Shown here: positions 58,714-64,000 of the stretch, piece after piece | Layout of the letters: every line of letters starts with the position of its first letter | Position numbering within the stretch: the first letter of the stretch is position 1 | Source of the DNA: Sulfurimonas sp. | Lineage (GTDB): Bacteria > Campylobacterota > Campylobacteria > Campylobacterales > Sulfurimonadaceae | Direction of reading: 5' to 3' | DNA: 64,000 nt | Assembly: GCA_028044295.1 (NCBI GenBank) | Contig: JAOFSE010000007.1 | Coordinates: 41,217 to 105,216, forward strand | Made by a program: the position numbers and the translations under genes | Notes under the pieces: generated by a model | The model's input: the letters and a program-made list of their open reading frames with translations, nothing else | What the model was told of the DNA's origin: nothing | The model's database searches: none

Positions 58714-60172
58714 TTTACCTGTAGAGTATTCAGAAAAGGCTTACTCTACAGTAAAAGATGTATATAACAAAACATGTACTTACTTGACACCTGTTTATGA
58801 AAAAGCATTAGATAAACTAAATTCTTTAGAAGCTTTTGAAAAAGACAAGCCAGTAGAGTATAGTAAAAATGACTACTCTTATATGAATAGTCTAAGTGCA
58901 GCTGTTCTTGAGAGAACTCCATCCAGAATGAGTAAAGTAATAAAAATATGGTTTATTTCAGTGATTGCTTTTATTTTATGGGCATCTTTAGCAGAGATTG
59001 ATGAGATAACTAGAGGTGATGGAGATGTTATACCTTATGGTCAAAATAAGGTGATTCAGAATCTTGAAGGTGGTATAGTTGAATCTATATTGGTTAAAGA
59101 AGGACAGATTGTTAAAAAAGGCGAAGTGATCTTAAAAATCAACAATGCTAAGTCTACATCTGCTTCAAGAACCAATGAGATGAAATATAATGAATTAGAA
59201 GCTAAAAGATTAAGACTTTTTGCTGAAGCAAACTTATTGCCCTTTGAAGCAAAAACATGTGATGATGCCGACTTAGAGTCACAGATAAAACTATCTGAAA
59301 ACTTGTATCTATCTAACAAACAAGAGTTTGATTCAAAAGACAAATCTCTTAAAAACTTAGTTCAACAGAAACAACAACTATATAGAGAAGCAGCCGCAAA
59401 AGTAAAATCTCTTGAGAAATCACTTGAGTTTGTTACAGAAGAGATAGTAATGACAGCGCCACTTGTAAAAGAAGGTGTAAAATCTAAAGTTGACTTTTTA
59501 AAGCTAAAGCGCGAAGCAAACAGTATAGAGAGTGATATAGAAGCTGCTAAACTATCACTTCCAAGATTATCATCAACAATTAATGAATTTAAAAATAGAA
59601 GAAATGAATCTAAACAACTATTTATAAATACTGCAAAAAAAGAGTTAAACGAAGTAATTGCCGAGATATCAAGACTACAGACTCAACAAGTGGCATTTAG
59701 TGATCAAGTAGATAGAACAATGGTTAAGTCACCTGTTGAGGGAATAGTTCAAAAACTATTTATAAATACGGTAGGTGGTGTAATACAACCTGGTGCAGAT
59801 TTAGTGGAGATAGTTCCAACAAATAAAAATCTTTTTCTAGAAATAAAAATAAAACCAAGCGATATTGCATTTATACACCCTGGTGCAGAAGCAAAAGTAA
59901 AAGTTTCAGCCTATGACTTTGCAATTCATGGTGGTCTAATAGGTAAAGTTGTAAATATATCACCAGATACTATTACTGACAAAAAAGAAAATACTTTTTA
60001 TCTCATACATGTAACAACTAAAAAGAACTACTTAGGCACAAAAGAGCACCCTCTTCATATCATACCAGGTATGACAGTTAGTGTTGATATAGTAACTGGT
60101 CAAAAGACTGTTATGCAGTATATACTTAAGCCCATACTAAAATCTAAACAGTATGTATTTACAGAGAGATAA
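58700..60172 (+). CDS. HlyD-family periplasmic adaptor (LapC-type)
   Basis: 490 residues from a TTG with AGAGGG about 8 nt upstream; the next ATG would be 70 codons further in. One membrane helix (about 80-100, IKIWFISVIAFILWASLAEI), a biotinyl-like lipoyl segment (EGGIVESILVKEGQIVKKGE, about 118-137), long coiled-coil hairpin (about 150-330) and the C-terminal barrel (about 345-490) ending in the HlyD-family block HIIPGMTVSVDIVTGQKTV. It bridges the ABC transporter and the TolC-OmpA pore. Confidence 0.92.
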   Translation: MKKNNLPVEYSEKAYSTVKDVYNKTCTYLTPVYEKALDKLNSLEAFEKDKPVEYSKNDYSYMNSLSAAVLERTPSRMSKVIKIWFISVIAFILWASLAEIDEITRGDGDVIPYGQNKVIQNLEGGIVESILVKEGQIVKKGEVILKINNAKSTSASRTNEMKYNELEAKRLRLFAEANLLPFEAKTCDDADLESQIKLSENLYLSNKQEFDSKDKSLKNLVQQKQQLYREAAAKVKSLEKSLEFVTEEIVMTAPLVKEGVKSKVDFLKLKREANSIESDIEAAKLSLPRLSSTINEFKNRRNESKQLFINTAKKELNEVIAEISRLQTQQVAFSDQVDRTMVKSPVEGIVQKLFINTVGGVIQPGADLVEIVPTNKNLFLEIKIKPSDIAFIHPGAEAKVKVSAYDFAIHGGLIGKVVNISPDTITDKKENTFYLIHVTTKKNYLGTKEHPLHIIPGMTVSVDIVTGQKTVMQYILKPILKSKQYVFTER

Positions 60173-60173
60173 C

Positions 60174-60773
60174 ATGAAGATAATACTATTTAGTTCTAAC
60201 TTATCTCTTATATCAGAACTAACTGAAAAAAAATCTATAGATGAGTACATTGAATGTAATGATATAGAGTCATGCTCAACTGCAATAAGTAATATTGATG
60301 ATGTTATTGTAATCGCTGACTATGACTCTATATCTTCAGAAATAAATCATCTAATTTCATTGGGAAAAATACCAAAAAACTTAATAGTTTTAGAAAAGTC
60401 TCCTACTACTGTCACTGGTAAGTTTTTAATTCTAAAAGGTGTAAAAGCTTACGGAAATTCTAGAATGTTATCTACACACTACAAACAAATGATAGAGACT
60501 GTAAAAAATGGAAATGTATGGACATACCCTGAACTAACAGCGAAACTCCCAAATACTACATCTTCTTTAAATGATGATTCAATTAAACTTATAAAAGATA
60601 GACTTACAGATAAAGAAGAAGAAGTGGTTTATCTTATACTAGATGGTCTTACAAATGATTTGATTGCATCAAGATTAGATATAACTACAAGAACTGTAAA
60701 GGCACATGTAAGCTCAATATTTTCAAAGCTACATGTAAACGATAGAATCTCTCTAATCCTTCTTCTTAAATAA
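60174..60773 (+). CDS. LuxR-family regulator with pseudo-receiver domain
   Basis: 199 residues from the ATG one base after the HlyD stop (AGAGAGATAACATG). The N-terminal domain (1-115) has the size of a receiver but lacks the acidic pocket at the first strand (FSSNLSL), and its putative phospho-Asp region reads IADYDS. The C-terminus is a GerE/LuxR HTH (LTDKEEEVVYLILDGLTNDL, then RTVKAHVSSIFSKLHV). Being cotranscribed with the secretion genes, it probably controls adhesin or biofilm expression, like CsgD-type regulators with unusual receivers. This role is inferred. Confidence 0.85.
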   Translation: MKIILFSSNLSLISELTEKKSIDEYIECNDIESCSTAISNIDDVIVIADYDSISSEINHLISLGKIPKNLIVLEKSPTTVTGKFLILKGVKAYGNSRMLSTHYKQMIETVKNGNVWTYPELTAKLPNTTSSLNDDSIKLIKDRLTDKEEEVVYLILDGLTNDLIASRLDITTRTVKAHVSSIFSKLHVNDRISLILLLK

Positions 60774-60774
60774 C

Positions 60775-60804
60775 TTTACATGTAGAAATCTTTCTACATG
60801 TAAA
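60775..60804. terminator. Bidirectional terminator-like hairpin built from TACATGTA
   Basis: Arms TTTACATGTAGAAA and TTTCTACATGTAAA form a perfect 14-bp stem with a nominal 2-nt loop. It lies between the converging LuxR and adhesin genes, 1 nt past the LuxR stop and 7 nt past the adhesin stop. T-tracts are short on both sides. Confidence 0.65.
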
Positions 60805-60811
60805 AGATATA

Positions 60812-63800
60812 TTAACTCTCATCAACAATAATGATATTTGTACTCACCTCTAAAGTTAAGCTGTTGTTACTAGAATCTGTTCCTGTATACTCTTTATAAG
60901 TTTCTCCAGTAGATGCATCTGTAATTAAGGTGTCTCCAAGTGTCCACTCACCAGTTGTAGTTGTATCTAGTGCAACTGTATCTGTATTACCACCTTCTAT
61001 TCTAAGAGTATTATCACTATCCGTTACGTCTAGTACATCACTAAGACTAAGAGTAATTTGATTACCTCCAGTTAAATTAACAGTTTCAATATTCGCAACC
61101 ACAGAACTAATGTTACTGAAGTCTATGTCTATATTGTTTTGATCAAATACAAGAGTATCTTCCCCTACTCCACCGTCCAGTAAAGTATCTGCACTGTCAT
61201 ATTTGATTGTATCATTTCCAGCACCTGTACTTATACTATCAGTTCCTGCTCCGCCATCTATATAATCACCACCTGCACTACCACTAAATGTAGCGTCATC
61301 TGAACCACCTAAAATAGTATATGCCTTGCTAGTAACACCATCTACAACGTCTGAAGTTTCAAGTGCCATAGTTGCTTCGAAGTCTGTAGCAAGTTGACTT
61401 TGTGTTTCAACATATATATTATCCGTAAATGTTCCATCTACAACAAGAGAATTTAAAAAAGCTGTATCATCAAATGAGAAAACACTTCCACTATTTGATA
61501 TAGGAGAGTCTATTGTAGTATCTATAATAGCTTTCGTACCATCTGGTCTGAAAGTATAAAGAACTGAATTTTCAGGAAATCCACTTACAAGTAAAGCTGT
61601 AATACTTTCACTTGTATCTGTATCAGTTAATGCTGCACCAACATCAACAGGATAAGTATATGTACTATCAGCAGATGGATAAATTGTATCAATAGTAAAA
61701 CCATTAGCTCCATTACTTCCATCTACGTTAGCATCTGTAATTACTAAGTTATTGTATGGAACTGAACTTATTAGATTCAGTACATCCGAGTCATTACCAG
61801 ATTTTAATTCAAAGTAATCACTAAACAATGCCTCATTATCGTTAAGTGTTGTAGTAGTTGTTGTACTATCTTCCGTAATAGATATCTTCACATAACTTTG
61901 AACTGATTTTGCACCTGATTCAAAAAACTGCCAAACTATTTTAGATCCATCAATTCTATCAGCACTTACTTGAACAACTTCATCAATAATGTTTTTAACT
62001 TCCATGGTCATACCATCTGAACTAAATGGAATATTGAACGATAGTTTATCATCAGTATCATTCTCGATTCTAAATTCTCCATTCTCACCAACACCAAAAC
62101 CTTGCCCGTTGTTATATGATATATCTGCAGTAGTAATACTTCCATCTGGATTCGTTGAAGTTGCAGTTAGTTCAATACCATTGATTGTGTTAGTAGTATC
62201 ATCAAATGTACCATCACTTGTAACTATCGTACCATTCCCAACTTCTATATCAGCTATCTCTGTTATTGTTCCATCAGGATTAACTGTAACTAAAGTATCT
62301 GCGACTGGAGTTACATATATATCAAGAGTTGAAGTATCTGTACTCTCTGTATTACTTACAGTATATGTTGCAGTTGGAACTGTACCACTATAGTTTGCTA
62401 CTGGTACAAATGTATAAGAACCATTTGAATTAATAGTTAAAGAACCAACATCTGCTATTGCTAAGGCTGAACCAACTGTCCCTGTTTGAGAACCTACACT
62501 AAATGCCGTTACACTCAATGCAAATCCATTAGTATCTACTGCGTTTTCTAGAACTGTTCCTGTTTGAGTAGTGTCTTCTAAACCATTAACAGATTCATTG
62601 TTATCTGTAAATGTATCAACTACTGAAACTACATTAATTGTTAATGTACCAATATCACTTAATGAACCATCAGTTACTGTGTAATCAACTGTATCTATTC
62701 CATTAAAGTTAGCTTTTGGTGTATAAGTATATGAACCATCAGTTGCAATAACTACTGTTCCACCTTGGGCTGTTGTGAAAGTACCATCTGCAACACTTAG
62801 TGTATCACCGTCTAAATCTGTATCATTTGCATCTAAATCAATTGTTGAAGTAAATGGTGTATCTTCAGTTGCAGTGATTGTATCATCTACTGCCACGGGT
62901 GCATCATTTACTGCTGCTACATTTATACTTACACTTCCGGTATCTTCTAAAACTCCATCTGTAATAATATAATCAAATGCAACTGCTCCGTAGTAATTTA
63001 AACTAGGGCTAAATGTCACAACACCACTTCCATCTATATTAACAGTACCATTTGGTACAGCTATAGACTGAGCAGAACCACTAATGTCAGTTCCATTAAT
63101 AGATTTAATATTTATCGCATCAGTAATTAGTAATCCAGCATCAGGATCAGTGTCATTTGACAATAAATCTAATGTAACAATACTGTCTTCATCAACACTA
63201 TAAGAATCATCGTTAGCTACTGGAGCTCTATTAAAATCATCATTTTGAATTGTTACTTCTGAACTGTTTGTTATACCATCAACTGTAACATCTAAATGAA
63301 AAATTTCATCCGCTTCTTTAAATAAATCTGGTGTTAGTTTTGTTCTGACTGTTAATAATGTATCTGAAGTTGCAACATTAACAGTTCCTTTATTACTAAA
63401 AAGTGTTAATGGTATATCTTGCCAGTTTCCAGATGTGTCTTTATATTGAAGTCCTGAATAATCAAAAGAGTCACTATTACTAGGATCAAGGATGCTACCT
63501 CCACTAATCGAGCCATTGTTTAAATCAAGAGATACAGAAGTAGCATTTGTATTTGAAAGGTCAATTGTCCACTCAGCATAATTTGGTGTAAAGTCAGCTG
63601 AAAAGAATCCAGTGATAACACCACCTTCAGCAATTGAGTTAGAAGTAGCACTAACACTAAATAAAGGTTCTACCGTGATATTTAATGTACCTACATCACT
63701 TCCACCGTTACTATCAATAACAGTATAATCAACTGTATCATTACCAGTAAATCCAGTTGCTGATTTATAAGTGTATGATCCATCACTTGCAAGAACTAGT

Positions 63801-64000
63801 GAACCACCGTTATCAGTTGTAAATGTACCAGCTGTAACACTCAGTGCATCACCATCCAAATCAGTATCATTAAAATCTAAATCAACAGTTGAAGTAAACA
63901 ACGTATTTTGAACAGCAGTTATCGAATCATCTACTGCTACTGGATCATCATTACCAGCAGTTATTGTCATATTTACTGTAGCTGTATCAGTTCCACCATT
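60812..64000 (-). CDS. Giant repeat adhesin, 3' part (type I secreted, VCBS/cadherin-like and RTX repeats), partial
   Basis: The frame is open to the window edge, so at least 1062 residues of the C-terminus are present and the N-terminus lies outside. Repeats in order: a VCBS-like unit (about 63675-63942), a Calx-beta-like domain (about 63240-63650), another Ig/cadherin-type unit (NDDSYSVDEDSIVTLDLLSN), a second VCBS-like unit (about 62633-62902), a third type (about 62310-62620), a longer C-terminal domain, and RTX-type nonapeptides (GGDYIDGGAGTDSISTGAGN, about 61140-61280). It ends in an acidic, hydrophobic tail, as expected of a type I secretion signal. It is probably a LapA-like surface adhesin exported by the adjacent system. 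Confidence 0.9.
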   Translation of the reverse strand, partial: NGGTDTATVNMTITAGNDDPVAVDDSITAVQNTLFTSTVDLDFNDTDLDGDALSVTAGTFTTDNGGSLVLASDGSYTYKSATGFTGNDTVDYTVIDSNGGSDVGTLNITVEPLFSVSATSNSIAEGGVITGFFSADFTPNYAEWTIDLSNTNATSVSLDLNNGSISGGSILDPSNSDSFDYSGLQYKDTSGNWQDIPLTLFSNKGTVNVATSDTLLTVRTKLTPDLFKEADEIFHLDVTVDGITNSSEVTIQNDDFNRAPVANDDSYSVDEDSIVTLDLLSNDTDPDAGLLITDAINIKSINGTDISGSAQSIAVPNGTVNIDGSGVVTFSPSLNYYGAVAFDYIITDGVLEDTGSVSINVAAVNDAPVAVDDTITATEDTPFTSTIDLDANDTDLDGDTLSVADGTFTTAQGGTVVIATDGSYTYTPKANFNGIDTVDYTVTDGSLSDIGTLTINVVSVVDTFTDNNESVNGLEDTTQTGTVLENAVDTNGFALSVTAFSVGSQTGTVGSALAIADVGSLTINSNGSYTFVPVANYSGTVPTATYTVSNTESTDTSTLDIYVTPVADTLVTVNPDGTITEIADIEVGNGTIVTSDGTFDDTTNTINGIELTATSTNPDGSITTADISYNNGQGFGVGENGEFRIENDTDDKLSFNIPFSSDGMTMEVKNIIDEVVQVSADRIDGSKIVWQFFESGAKSVQSYVKISITEDSTTTTTTLNDNEALFSDYFELKSGNDSDVLNLISSVPYNNLVITDANVDGSNGANGFTIDTIYPSADSTYTYPVDVGAALTDTDTSESITALLVSGFPENSVLYTFRPDGTKAIIDTTIDSPISNSGSVFSFDDTAFLNSLVVDGTFTDNIYVETQSQLATDFEATMALETSDVVDGVTSKAYTILGGSDDATFSGSAGGDYIDGGAGTDSISTGAGNDTIKYDSADTLLDGGVGEDTLVFDQNNIDIDFSNISSVVANIETVNLTGGNQITLSLSDVLDVTDSDNTLRIEGGNTDTVALDTTTTGEWTLGDTLITDASTGETYKEYTGTDSSNNSLTLEVSTNIIIVDES

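Noticed and set aside
61989..62393. 134-codon open frame on the + strand inside the adhesin
   Set aside because: It is the antisense of a Thr/Asp/Val-rich repeat region; its hydrophobic Val/Ser composition mirrors the adhesin and it has no start signals.

Overview
The window looks like a chromosomal segment of a free-living campylobacterotal (epsilonproteobacterial) bacterium, most likely Sulfurimonas or a close relative. Three things point there. The DNA is AT-rich and very densely packed. The block from rplU/rpmA through obg, proB, fmt, birA, parA, parB, the ATP synthase genes, the Tol-Pal genes, slyD, fabD, the MTA/SAH nucleosidase and a TtcA-like gene matches the order I recall for Campylobacter jejuni Cj0094-Cj0118. 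And several families are lineage-typical: Pgp1/Pgp2 (Csd4/Csd6) cell-shape peptidases, a Cts-type DNA-uptake locus, and a MutS of the HNH-tailed kind. The genus is inference. No rRNA, tRNA, CRISPR array, insertion sequence or prophage was seen. No gene-free stretch exceeds 300 bases: the largest gaps are 54510-54709, 48998-49180 and 1-172. The first of these holds two divergent promoters, and in the other two I see nothing firm.

Layout. 173-2448 (+): a YqjD/YqjE-like membrane pair, a cyclic-nucleotide-binding protein and an AI-2E-type permease. 2451-8813 (mostly -): tlyA, a tiny acidic ORF, ligA, a MATE exporter that seems to need a non-AUG start, and an MFS exporter; a metal-binding lipoprotein gene lies on the + strand among them. 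8945-9337: flaG with a sigma28-like promoter. 9458-26222 (+): an almost gapless 17-kb run holding argG, an FTR-rhodanese fusion, rplI, hslVU, era, pgp2, pgp1 and then nine genes of a type II secretion/type IV pilus-like machine equivalent to the Campylobacter Cts transformation system. 26209-32496: yigZ, yebC, a TtcA-like protein, MTA/SAH/aminodeoxyfutalosine nucleosidase, a nitrilase-family amidase, fabD, a degenerate NtrC-like AAA protein and slyD. 32594-42732 (-): Tol-Pal genes directly downstream of the F1 and stator genes of ATP synthase. 42831-48564 (-): parBA, birA, fmt, proB, obg, rpmA, rplU. 48623-51480: ridA, dapE and small unknowns. 51477-54509 (-): a MutS with a C-terminal HNH nuclease domain. 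54710-64000: a type I secretion system (TolC-OmpA fusion, ABC transporter, HlyD adaptor), a LuxR-family regulator, and convergently the 3' part of a giant repeat adhesin that leaves the window.

How it fits together: several blocks are envelope machinery driven by the proton motive force or ATP (ATP synthase, Tol-Pal, the Cts secretin system, type I secretion), interleaved with housekeeping genes for translation, proteolysis and chromosome segregation. A genome-scale signature is the palindrome TACATGTA, counted by eye 22 times here and used to build two intergenic hairpins.
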